From the NCBI GenBank assembly GCA_964448855.1, contig CAYUXI010000002.1, forward strand, positions 1-64,000: a stretch of DNA of 64,000 bases. Reading direction: 5' to 3'. The stretch comes from QAMX01 sp964448855. GTDB lineage: Bacteria > Bacillota > Clostridia > Oscillospirales > QAMX01. This document shows, piece by piece, positions 30,396 through 38,737 of the stretch; position 1 is the first letter of the stretch, and each line of letters opens with the position of its first letter. Made by a program: the position numbers and the translations under genes. The notes beneath the pieces are model-generated. The model did not search any database. It was given only the letters and a program-made list of their open reading frames with translations, and had not been told where the DNA came from.

Positions 30396-31769
30396 TTATG
30401 CATTCGACTCCTCGGAATGCGTCAGAACGCGAATCCAGCGGAAACGGTTGACCTTGACCACAGCCACCGCACACTTCAAAATCTGATCGGCCTTCAGACA
30501 GATAAACGTGACGACACAGGGCAGCTCCCAGACAAACGCCGAAAGCAGCGAGGCCGGCAGAACGATGCCCCACATGAAAATCAGGTCGTTGATGAAGACA
30601 AACCGCGTTTCGCCGCCGCCGGATACGATTCCCGTCAAGGACGACATCTGATAGGATGTGCCGATGACCGTGACGCAGAGGACGAGCAGGAACTGGTGCG
30701 CCAGATCGGCGCTCTCCGGCGTGACCTGATAGAAATCCACAATGAACTGCTTCACGCCGAACAGCAGCAGACTGGTGACGACGCCGATCAGCAGGTAGAT
30801 GATCTGCAGCGTCCGGGCGTAGTTTTTGACATCGTCAATCCGCCCTTCGCCGACGGCCTTCCCAATGACGACACCCGACGCCGTTGCAATGCCGTAGACA
30901 AAGACCGTGACCACCTGGAAGACAGCCGTCGCAATGCTGGACGCGGAAATGGCCGCTTCGCCCAGCCGCCCGATGATGGCCGACTGCACAGCCATGGCCA
31001 GCCCCCAGGACGTGTTGGACAGAACGAGCGGCAGCCCCGTGCGGACGAAATCGCGGATGTAGGCGCGCTGCACGGCGAATAGATCGCGCAGCCGCAGGCG
31101 AATTTTCTTGTCAATGAACAGCGCATAGACGACCACAACGACGAATTCAACGCAGCGCGCAATCAACGTCGCAATGGCCGCACCGCGAATGCCCATCGGC
31201 TCGATGCCGAACCCGCCGTAAATCAGCAGCGCATTCAGACCGATGTTGACAAACAGGGAAATCACCGATACATAGAACCCAATGCGAACCGTTTCCGCAC
31301 TGCGGAGAATGCTGAGCAGCAACGTGGAAATGGTGAAAATGCAGTAGGAGAAGCAGACAATCCGCAAATACTGCGCACCTTCCGCAATGACAGGCGCTTC
31401 GTTCGTCAAAAGGGAAAGGACGGCCTCAGGGAAACAGAAGGCGACGACAGAAATCAGCAGGGAGACCAGCAGCCCCAGCCAGAAACCGACGGCAAAGAAG
31501 CGGCGAATCGGCTCGGTTTTGCGCTGTCCCCAATACTGCGAGGCGAGAACCACCATGCCGTTGCCAATCCCGGTTGCAATCATCTGCAGCAGAAACTGAA
31601 TCTGGTTGACCATCGAGACGCCGTTCAACGCCGTCTGACTGTATGCGCCGACCATGATGTTGTCGGCGAGGTTGACGCCGAATGAAATCAGATTCTGCAG
31701 CGCAATCACGCAAGAGAGCGAAAACAGGGACTTGTAAAACGCCGGGTCTTTGACAAATAGCCGCTTCAT
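30396..31769 (-). CDS. MATE-family multidrug/metabolite exporter
   Basis: A 457-residue membrane protein with twelve predicted hydrophobic segments in two similar halves. MATE signatures include NLADNIMVGAYSQTALNGVSMVNQIQF in the first half and SSIATAVFQVVTVFVYGIATASGVVIGKAVG in the second. The ATG at 31769 has AAAGGAG seven bases upstream; a longer in-frame extension crosses the promoter and is rejected. It uses an ion gradient to export drugs or metabolites; substrate unknown. Confidence 0.93.
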   Translation of the reverse strand: MKRLFVKDPAFYKSLFSLSCVIALQNLISFGVNLADNIMVGAYSQTALNGVSMVNQIQFLLQMIATGIGNGMVVLASQYWGQRKTEPIRRFFAVGFWLGLLVSLLISVVAFCFPEAVLSLLTNEAPVIAEGAQYLRIVCFSYCIFTISTLLLSILRSAETVRIGFYVSVISLFVNIGLNALLIYGGFGIEPMGIRGAAIATLIARCVEFVVVVVYALFIDKKIRLRLRDLFAVQRAYIRDFVRTGLPLVLSNTSWGLAMAVQSAIIGRLGEAAISASSIATAVFQVVTVFVYGIATASGVVIGKAVGEGRIDDVKNYARTLQIIYLLIGVVTSLLLFGVKQFIVDFYQVTPESADLAHQFLLVLCVTVIGTSYQMSSLTGIVSGGGETRFVFINDLIFMWGIVLPASLLSAFVWELPCVVTFICLKADQILKCAVAVVKVNRFRWIRVLTHSEESNA

Positions 31770-31827
31770 ATGAAAACTCCTTTGAATGGAAAAATCGATG
31801 GAAAAAATCGAATGCAGACAAATAAAA

Positions 31828-31856
31828 ACTATACCATAGTTGACGCGATTCGTCAA
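31828..31856 (-). promoter_or_regulatory. Promoter of the MATE gene with overlapping palindrome
   Basis: Minus strand: TTGACG (31856-31851), 17 bases, TATAGT (31833-31828). The -35 lies in an inverted repeat TTGACG-N5-CGTCAA (31839-31856 region), a possible repressor site. Confidence 0.7.
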
Positions 31857-31926
31857 GAGCCAAAGAGACGGAAGTGCGATAGAAAACGGGCGGAATGCTG
31901 GAATTTCTGAACAATCTGCTATCGGC

Positions 31927-31955
31927 TTGATTTCCGGAACACAATATGCTATAAT
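31927..31955 (+). promoter_or_regulatory. Promoter of the mazF transcript
   Basis: TTGATT (31927-31932) and TATAAT (31950-31955), 17 bases apart, divergent from the MATE promoter. Confidence 0.8.
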
Positions 31956-32171
31956 AAAACAGAACGGTTTGACAGCCCGCCTGCGCTGTGTCGCACGTCC
32001 CTTTCGCTGCATAGCATGACAGGGGGATCAAAAGATCCGTCGGCGGATACCCCGACATGAGGCAGAAAAAAGAGCGCCTGTGGTTTAAAATCCGCCTGAT
32101 TCAGGAAGAATAGATTTGTGCGCTGCACAGACTGTGGCGCCGAATTGATTTGCCGGCGGAGCGTGAGTTTT
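31956..32171 (+). other. Leader upstream of mazF with two tiny overlapping frames
   Basis: About 215 bases without a clear gene. An ATG at 32016 opens a 14-codon frame ending at 32060. An ATG at 32057 overlaps it by ATGA and opens an 18-codon basic frame (MRQKKERLWF...) ending at 32113. A GTG at 32118, in frame with mazF, would add 18 residues containing CTDC. None has a good ribosome binding site. No MazE-like antitoxin is recognisable. Small hairpins (GGATC-AAAA-GATCC) are present. Confidence 0.35.
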
Positions 32172-32534
32172 GTGAACGGAACAGTCAAACGTGGAGAAAT
32201 TTATTATGCGGACCTCAGCCCGGTGGTCGGCAGTGAACAGGGCGGTATTCGCCCGGTTCTGATCGTGCAGAATGATGTCGGCAACCGCCACAGCCCAACG
32301 GTGATCGCCGCGGCCATCACCTCGCAGACCAATAAAGCGCGGCTGCCAACCCATATCGAACTGTCCGCGCAGAGCTACGGCCTGTCCAGAGACAGCGTGG
32401 TTCTGCTGGAACAGATCCGAACCATCGACAAAAAACGGCTGAAGGAACGCATGGGGCGCGTCGATGACAGCATGATGACCCGAATCGACGACGCCATCGC
32501 CGTCAGCTTTGGGCTGACAGAGTCCAACGGATAA
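32172..32534 (+). CDS. ndoA: MazF/EndoA-type mRNA interferase toxin
   Basis: A 120-residue PemK/MazF RNase with the family start KRGEIYYADLSPVVGSEQGG, the RPVLIVQND strand with VIAAAIT, and LLEQIRTIDKKRL near the end. These match Bacillus EndoA (NdoA), which cuts mRNA at specific sites. GTG at 32172 with GGAG ten bases upstream gives the usual length; an earlier GTG at 32118 would add a Cys-containing extension. Unusually, no antitoxin gene is recognisable directly upstream. It is followed after 13 bases by a secreted hypothetical. Confidence 0.9.
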   Translation: MNGTVKRGEIYYADLSPVVGSEQGGIRPVLIVQNDVGNRHSPTVIAAAITSQTNKARLPTHIELSAQSYGLSRDSVVLLEQIRTIDKKRLKERMGRVDDSMMTRIDDAIAVSFGLTESNG

Positions 32535-32547
32535 CAAAGAGGCACAT

Positions 32548-33189
32548 ATGACAGGAAAAAAATGGTTGACAATTTCAATTGCCGCGCTGCTCTGCATCGC
32601 TGCGCTGACGTGCGGCCTGATGGTCGCTTTCGCAGATAAGGAAGGGACGGCGGATGACCCGCTGATCGCCAAAAGCTACCTGGACGACGTGTATACGCCC
32701 GAAATTCTGGCAATCGTCGATGAAGCCGTCGCCGAACTGGAACAGGGGTATACCGGCGAAATCCAGACCCTGCTGGACGAATATTCGAAAAAAATCAACG
32801 ACAAACTCGCAGCCGTGCAGGGCGAAGCTGCCAGCCTGGCTGCCAATGAAACCTTCATCAGCCTGCTGAATGAGAAGCTGGCCGAACGCGCCGCAACCGT
32901 CTCCGTGCAGCCCTCGTCGGCGAGCGAGACGTTCCGCGTGGTCACGCTGAAATCCGGCCAGCGCATCAACTGCGCAGTGGGCTGCGAAATCATGCTGCGA
33001 ATCGGCTCCGCAAAAGCCAGCGGCTCCAATAACCCGGTGCTGATCGATCTGGCCAAAAGCACGGAGCTGAAAAACGGCACCGCGCTGGAAAAAAACCACC
33101 TCTACCTCGTCACGATTCGGGACAATGGCATTCAGGCCACCGCCAACAATACCAAGGTTCTGATTCGCGGCACCTACACGATCAGCTGA
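32548..33189 (+). CDS. Exported hypothetical protein with coiled-coil stalk
   Basis: A 213-residue protein with a signal peptide or N-terminal anchor (residues 5-29). A helical, Glu/Ala-rich stretch (about 45-115, LDEYSKKINDKLAAVQGEAASL) is probably coiled coil. A compact C-terminal beta domain (about 130-213, FRVVTLKSGQRI, VLIRGTYTIS) follows. No catalytic motif is seen and I do not recognise the family. It probably shares the mazF transcript and ends at a terminator. Confidence 0.7.
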   Translation: MTGKKWLTISIAALLCIAALTCGLMVAFADKEGTADDPLIAKSYLDDVYTPEILAIVDEAVAELEQGYTGEIQTLLDEYSKKINDKLAAVQGEAASLAANETFISLLNEKLAERAATVSVQPSSASETFRVVTLKSGQRINCAVGCEIMLRIGSAKASGSNNPVLIDLAKSTELKNGTALEKNHLYLVTIRDNGIQATANNTKVLIRGTYTIS

Positions 33190-33204
33190 ATCGCCAACCA
33201 CTCG

Positions 33205-33237
33205 CCCGGCGGAATCTTCGATTCCACCGGGCTTTTT
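33205..33237 (+). terminator. Terminator after the mazF operon
   Basis: CCCGGCGGAATC and GATTCCACCGGG pair with one mismatch, followed by five T. Confidence 0.85.
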
Positions 33238-33390
33238 CTTTTGCGCCGTCACCGGCAGATTTGCAACAAATGTACAGCCATGCACTAACACAATATTAGC
33301 CTACGATCAATCCAAAATGAAACTCAATATCAGTACCCGAAGACTGATATGAACAGATGTATAGAAAGTGTTCATTTTTCAAATAACAGG

Positions 33391-33420
33391 TTGACAAGAA
33401 GGCGATGAATATGATATAAT
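33391..33420 (+). promoter_or_regulatory. Promoter of the AT-rich amidase islet
   Basis: TTGACA (33391-33396) and TATAAT (33415-33420) with an 18-base spacer. A 220-base leader follows. Bases 33238-33390 hold nothing I can support. Confidence 0.8.
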
Positions 33421-33472
33421 ATGAATGTAAAAAGTTGACGAGAACACAAAAACGAGAACGGGAGGAAGAAAA

Positions 33473-33568
33473 ATGCTGACTTGTAAAAACAATAACAAGT
33501 ACCGTCAGCGCAATAGAATATTTCTTCTAAGGACAGAGAAAATACAACTGCAGAATTTACGTGGCTAA
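33473..33568 (+). CDS. Possible 31-residue leader peptide
   Basis: ATG at 33473 with GGGAGGA nine bases upstream opens a short, basic, Asn/Arg-rich frame (MLTCKNNNKYRQRN...). Its stop codon falls inside the hairpin at 33550-33575, the arrangement of a ribosome-controlled leader peptide. It may instead be chance. No database family is known to me. Confidence 0.4.
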   Translation: MLTCKNNNKYRQRNRIFLLRTEKIQLQNLRG

Positions 33569-33591
33569 ATTCTGCGTGATTTGGCCACGTA
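33550..33591 (+). promoter_or_regulatory. Perfect hairpin with pseudoknot potential in the amidase leader
   Basis: GCAGAATTTA (33550-33559) pairs with TAAATTCTGC (33566-33575), ten perfect pairs. Its six-base loop CGTGGC (33560-33565), with the flanking TA, is complementary to GCCACGTA at 33584-33591. The downstream strand can therefore either form a pseudoknot with the loop or open the hairpin. An A-run, not a T-run, follows, so it is not an intrinsic terminator on this strand. Confidence 0.65.
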
Positions 33592-33640
33592 AAAAAAGAA
33601 AGTGAGATGTGATATATTTTGTAGAGAAAGGAATTTTATT

Positions 33641-35277
33641 ATGAAAAAGATGAAACATAGAATCGCTATGTGCGTTTTGTGTGTGGTTATGATAATCATG
33701 CAAAATCCGATTGCAACACAGGCTGTTAACAGTGGATCAGATAATGAAAAAATGCGGTAATTGCTTTTGCACAGGACTTTTTGGAAAAAAGAGCAAATTA
33801 TGAGTGGAACCTTGGAACGTTGGATATAGACGCATTTTTTGCTCAATATCAACAGACGAATATGCAGTCTATCGATGTGAAGCAAGCATTTACAGACACC
33901 ATGAATCTATATCGAGAATGGAGACAATATATCGAAATAGAAATAGAAGACCTGGAAGTATCATATTATAATACGGCATATAGCGAAAATGCAGGCGTAT
34001 TTACAGTTAGTATGCTGGAAGCACAAACATATTCTGTTGTGGATGGAAACGGATTGCCATCCTATTCAGAAGAGGAATATACGCTCCAACTCAAAAAGGA
34101 AAACGGACAATTTAAGATCACTGATATAACAATTGAAGATCATTATCTGCTAGAACAAGCAAAAACCACAGGGCTCAATAGGACAGCAACTATGGAAGCG
34201 TTAAATGCTGTCTACCTTGGAACTGGTACGCCAATGCAAAAAGTTGTTGATGCTGAAGTGGAAATTCAGGCGGCAGCGGCGAATGGAACGACGATTGATT
34301 ACATTCCCTATAATCGAGCATACGCATCAGCATATGCATTGATCTATTCGCACACAAATACATCATCCGGAACCGGTATCGGGACAGATGATCATGATTA
34401 TTACAACAGTAATTTCCTGAATTTTGATTTTTCTGGCGCCGGGGACTGTGCGAATTTTGCTTCGCAGTGTTTGTGGGCAGGCTTTGAAGGAAGCGACCGT
34501 TCCGAAGACGTGTCTTCAGGGCGCTTACCGATGGATACAACAGGAACCGTTCAATGGTACTGTAAATCAAGCAGTAATCGAAATGGCAACTGGTGTTATG
34601 CGTCACAGCTGATGAGTTATCCTGAAAAGGTTCAAGAAGCTGGTACGTCTGAATCGGGAATCATTGCTACTGTGTATAGAAAAACATCAGGCTCTAATAT
34701 TTCTATACCCAATATTGGAGCTGGACTGCAAGGCGCCATCTTTAATGTCAATTCGGATAATCATGCGATTGTCATTACTTCTGCCACATCGAATAGTGTT
34801 TCAGACATATACTATAGCGCGCATTCAAAAGCAAAAAAGAATGTATGCTTAGGGGCAGATCCCAGTGCATTAAGTACTATCTCATCCATTATGATTCCAT
34901 CGCAGTTTAGGATTGTATCGAGTTGCTCTGGCCATGTCTATTCATCAACTTCTGATGGTCATGACAGTATTTGTAACAACTGTGGTCATAGTCGTTTGAG
35001 AATGTCATCATCATGGGGAACCGGTAATGTGGGCGATCAAAAAATTATCTCATCAGTTGAACGCTCATCAAGGGAATGCTACAGAATTGCTGCTGTCATT
35101 AAAAATGAACAGGGAACCGTTATCAGAACAATCCCAACTGTTTATAACACAACCTACATTTCAACAACACATACATTTACAGCAGCAGGACTGTATAAAG
35201 TAGAAGTGTCCGTATGGGATAACAGTACGACTACAACACCGCAAGTATTTGCATATTCAATTAGAATTGAATCATAA
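33641..35277 (+). pseudogene. Secreted amidase_6-like protein, frameshifted after the signal peptide
   Basis: The first frame from ATG 33641 encodes a signal peptide (MKKMKHRIAMCVLCVV...) and stops after 39 residues. The second frame, from about 33754, continues with no good start (only a TTG at 33781). Adding one A to the six-A run at 33747-33752 would join them into about 545 residues. The C-terminal half has the putative amidase domain pattern: GDCANFASQCLW (catalytic Cys) and DNHAIVIT (His), with CGHS/CSGH segments and a C-terminal beta domain. A peptidoglycan or peptide amidase is likely. Base composition is markedly more AT-rich than neighbours, suggesting transfer. The break may be a mutation, an assembly error or slippage-controlled expression. 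Confidence 0.75.
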
Positions 35278-35302
35278 AAAACAGAAAGAGGTGTTTACGA
35301 CC

Positions 35303-36271
35303 ATGAAAAAACGAATGCTTCATCGAATTTGCGCGTCTTTGCCGGCGCTGCTGCTGTTGCTGCTGACGGCCTGTGCGGAACAGCCAGAGGTCAAACAACC
35401 GGAACAGAGCACGGAAAACACCACCATTTTCTCCCGGGTGGAAACCTCAATTTCCACAACACCGATTCAACCGGCCACATCGGATCCGGTGCAGCCGCTG
35501 CCCGAGGATCCGATTCCGGACGGCTATGTCGTTGCAGAGACGGTGGAGGTCCAGGACGGCAAATTCTTCCTCCTACGCTGGATCACCTCGTCGGACGAAC
35601 ACGATATCTATCACGCGGTCGCTCGCCGATCGGCGGATGGTCGGTTGGACATCTGCCAGATTCGCGGCGGGTTCCGGACATGGCGCGTCGGGGAAGACGG
35701 AAGCACGGTGGCACTCCTGCGCCAGGATTCGACATGGACGCCGCCGACGTTTCCACCGTGCGTCACGATTTCTTTTGGTGAGAACGGCGTGCAATGGGAT
35801 GAAGCCGTTTATTATGCACCGCTTGCGGAGGATTCCTGGTACATTTACAGCAATCAAACGGATGGATCCCGACCGGATTGGGCAGAAAACCATGAGGCCG
35901 TCGAGCTGACCAATCTATTTGACGGCGTGGGCATTCTGCTGCAGCGCCCGGCAGGCTCGATTAGCGCGGGGGACAGTCGCGTTCGAACTGGCGTCACGGT
36001 GGATTATGACGAAGCCGCTCATACAATGACCGTGAACATCGCCTATACGAGCGGGACGCTGGCAGCAGACGCGGCCAAAGACCTGCACAATGGCTATGTG
36101 GAGCGCGTGGAACTCGTCCAAACGGGGGACAGCGTGCAGCTCATTCTGCACCTGACGCCGCAAGCTGTCGGATACGCGCTGGCTGAAACCGAATGCCTCA
36201 CAGCTGCGGGCGACGAACCGGCCACGCTGATCTCCATTCACTTTCGTCAAACGGCAGTTACCCTGTTCTGA
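35303..36271 (+). CDS. Lipoprotein of unknown function
   Basis: A 322-residue protein with a lipoprotein signal: basic start, a poly-Leu core, and lipobox LTAC with Cys24. A Thr/Pro-rich linker (about 25-75) is followed by a beta-rich domain. No known family is recognised. The ATG at 35303 has AAAGAGG upstream and lies 25 bases after the amidase stop, so the two may be co-transcribed, though base composition returns to that of the host. Anchored on the outside of the membrane. Confidence 0.75.
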   Translation: MKKRMLHRICASLPALLLLLLTACAEQPEVKQPEQSTENTTIFSRVETSISTTPIQPATSDPVQPLPEDPIPDGYVVAETVEVQDGKFFLLRWITSSDEHDIYHAVARRSADGRLDICQIRGGFRTWRVGEDGSTVALLRQDSTWTPPTFPPCVTISFGENGVQWDEAVYYAPLAEDSWYIYSNQTDGSRPDWAENHEAVELTNLFDGVGILLQRPAGSISAGDSRVRTGVTVDYDEAAHTMTVNIAYTSGTLAADAAKDLHNGYVERVELVQTGDSVQLILHLTPQAVGYALAETECLTAAGDEPATLISIHFRQTAVTLF

Positions 36272-36276
36272 CAAAC

Positions 36277-36314
36277 AAACCGGCCTGCGGAAACGTTCCG
36301 CAGGCCGGTTTTTT
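36277..36314. terminator. Terminator between lipoprotein and convergent pepV genes
   Basis: AAACCGGCCTGCGG pairs with CCGCAGGCCGGTTT around AAACGTT, followed by T6. Confidence 0.92.
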
Positions 36315-36327
36315 CAGCTTTCAAATG

Positions 36328-37740
36328 TCAGGAGGGTTCAGCCAGATTCAGCAGAGCGCGAATGAACACCGCGATGGACTCGTTGAATTCCGAAATGTGG
36401 ATGCATTCGTCCCGCTCATGTGCGCCGCCGCGCCCGGCACCGAGCGCAGTCTCCACCTCAGTCAGCGCCGCGCCAAATGCGACGGTGTGCGGGAATGCGC
36501 GGGCATACGTCCCGCCGCCCATGGTGTAGGGCTGGGCGTCCCGACCGGTGACGTCGGCGAATGCGCGGGTCAGTGCGCGGATTTCCGGCTGATCCGGAGA
36601 AAACACATAGCCAGAGGAGCCGGACAGGAATGTCGCATGGAAGCCGTGCGCTGCGGCCACGGCAGACAGCCGCGCAAACAACGGCTCAAAGGATGCGCAG
36701 GACGCCGGATAGCGAATGTTGCAGTCCATCACCAGTCGCCCGTCGCGCACAAAGACCATGCCGCAGATGCAGGTCAGTGCGCCGGTCGCTTCGTCGGATG
36801 CGACGATGTCCAGCCCGGTGCCGTGGTTGTCAACCATCGCATGGCAGAGGAAGGTCAGCGCCTTGGCGGAGGCGCTGTCAGCGGGCAGCAGACCGGAATC
36901 GAGCAGCCACTGCGCCAGCAGGACAATGGCGTTCACAGAACCGTCCGGCTCTGCGGCGTGGGCACTCTTGCCGACGGCGCGCACCACGGGGCAGCCATCC
37001 CGGCTCGAACAGGTGATCCCCTCCGGCAGGGAACAGGACGTGAGCGCATCGGCGAATGCAGCGTCCAGAACGGCCTCCGCACTGTCGGCCACCGCATTGG
37101 TCACGATACCGCCGTGCAGGGCAAGCAGCCCGGCATCCGGCTGGCCGAGGTCGATTTCCACTTCGGCAATGCCCTTCTCACCGATGCAGACCGGGAACGC
37201 GCTGTCCGGCGAGAACGAGAAACGCGGAGCCTTGTGCGATTGGAGAAAATGCGGCAGGTCGCCCATGCCGCGCTCCTCATCACAGCCCAGCAGGAGGCGA
37301 ACGGTGAAGGGCAGGCGAATCTGCTGATCCTTGAAGAAACGCATGGCGGCCAGCGCGGCAATGGCCGGACCCTTGTCGTCCCGGATGCCGCGGCCAATGT
37401 AGAGGTCGCGGTCAATCGTCAGCGCAAAGCGCGGATACTGCCACCCCTCCACCGCCGGAACCACATCCAGATGCGCAATGATGCCGATTTCATCGTCCCG
37501 GCTTTCACCCGGCAGGAGAATGCTGCCGCAGAAATAGTCGTGGTTCTCCGTTTCAAAGCCGAGCTCCTCCGCAATGCTCAGCATCTGATCGAGCGCGGCT
37601 GCCGTGTCATCCCCGAAAACGTGCGGAGCCGGTGCATCCTGCGATACACTGGGAATGGCGAGCAGCGCAGACAGGGCGGAGCGAATCCAGGCCTGTGTGG
37701 CTTCATCGTTGACATACGAGAAAATCTGTTGATTTGTCAC
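36328..37740 (-). CDS. pepV: M20 dipeptidase, PepV/Sapep type
   Basis: A 470-residue zinc peptidase of the M20 family, which in PepV removes N-terminal residues from dipeptides in the cytoplasm. Metal motifs are HLDVVPA (His-x-Asp), the bridging Asp in RGIRDDKGP and Glu-Glu in GCDEERGMGD. The lid domain includes NIRYPAS, and the C-terminal His is in GGGTYARAFPHTVAFG. The start is GTG at 37740 with GGAGGG six bases upstream. Single gene, convergent with the lipoprotein. Confidence 0.92.
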   Translation of the reverse strand: MTNQQIFSYVNDEATQAWIRSALSALLAIPSVSQDAPAPHVFGDDTAAALDQMLSIAEELGFETENHDYFCGSILLPGESRDDEIGIIAHLDVVPAVEGWQYPRFALTIDRDLYIGRGIRDDKGPAIAALAAMRFFKDQQIRLPFTVRLLLGCDEERGMGDLPHFLQSHKAPRFSFSPDSAFPVCIGEKGIAEVEIDLGQPDAGLLALHGGIVTNAVADSAEAVLDAAFADALTSCSLPEGITCSSRDGCPVVRAVGKSAHAAEPDGSVNAIVLLAQWLLDSGLLPADSASAKALTFLCHAMVDNHGTGLDIVASDEATGALTCICGMVFVRDGRLVMDCNIRYPASCASFEPLFARLSAVAAAHGFHATFLSGSSGYVFSPDQPEIRALTRAFADVTGRDAQPYTMGGGTYARAFPHTVAFGAALTEVETALGAGRGGAHERDECIHISEFNESIAVFIRALLNLAEPS

Positions 37741-37799
37741 TTCAATCCCTCCAAATGGATAAAATTCTGGTTGAAACGAAACGCAAAAAAGAAAAAACG

Positions 37800-38606
37800 T
37801 CAGGCGTAGAGCGTTGCTATGATGCGCTGCGTCAGCCGCTCCGGCAGACACCGGCGCAGCACGTCAAACAGCCGATACCGGAAACCGACCGTGATGCGCG
37901 GCTTCGGATGACGGGCAAACGCTGCCCGGACGGCGACACGGGCGATGGCGTCGGGCGAAGCGCCGCCCCGCTCATCGCGCTCCATCACGGCAATGCTCCG
38001 CCCAGCGCGCCCGGTATAGGCCGAACCGGACGGAATCTCCGTCATGCGGCGATCGGTGAACCCGGTGCAGGTGTCGCCCGGCTCAATGACCGTGACATCG
38101 ATGCCGAATGGCGCAACCTCCCCGGCCAGCGCCGAGGCGAACGCACGCAGCGCGGCCTTTGCAGCGGAATACATGGCCTGAAAGGGGATGGGGATGCCCG
38201 CCGCGACCGAACCGGTCAGCAGAATCCGCCCGCCGCCGTTGCGGCGCATATGCGGCAGAACGGCACGCGTCATCAGCACATGCCCCAGAAACGCCACGTC
38301 CAGCTGCTGACGCAGCGCCTCCGACGATGCATCCTCCACGGCGCCGCCGATGCCCGCACCGGCATTGTTGACGAGCAGATCAATCCGGCCTTCCCGTTCC
38401 ATCAGCGCCGCAACAGCCGCCTCGATCGACGCTTCATCGCAGAGATCCAGCGGAAGCATCCGAATGCCGTTGTCCTCAGCAACGGCCGGGTGGCGGGACG
38501 TGCCGTACACGCGCATCCCACGGCGCACCAGCGCTTCGGCGATGGCACGCCCAATCCCGGAGGATGCACCGGTGACCAGACACACACTGTCAGGCTTCAA
38601 CTGCAT
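37800..38606 (-). CDS. Short-chain dehydrogenase/reductase
   Basis: A 268-residue classical SDR with Rossmann motif TGASSGIG, NNAG and catalytic Ser with YSAAK. A C-terminal extension is rich in Arg and aromatic residues. It is divergent from the alpha-oxoamine synthase gene, whose product would be a 3-keto compound that an SDR of this kind could reduce. The ATG at 38606 fits the family start just before the Rossmann strand. Substrate not determinable. Confidence 0.88.
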   Translation of the reverse strand: MQLKPDSVCLVTGASSGIGRAIAEALVRRGMRVYGTSRHPAVAEDNGIRMLPLDLCDEASIEAAVAALMEREGRIDLLVNNAGAGIGGAVEDASSEALRQQLDVAFLGHVLMTRAVLPHMRRNGGGRILLTGSVAAGIPIPFQAMYSAAKAALRAFASALAGEVAPFGIDVTVIEPGDTCTGFTDRRMTEIPSGSAYTGRAGRSIAVMERDERGGASPDAIARVAVRAAFARHPKPRITVGFRYRLFDVLRRCLPERLTQRIIATLYA

Positions 38607-38737
38607 GGAAAAACCGCCTTTCACAGTCTGTTGGTGATGCAACAGACTTTTTTCCTTTATGATACACTTTTTGCTGGAAAAATGCAAATGAAAATGTTAT
38701 AATAAAAGAAGAAGATTTATGAAAAGGGAGGATTTCA

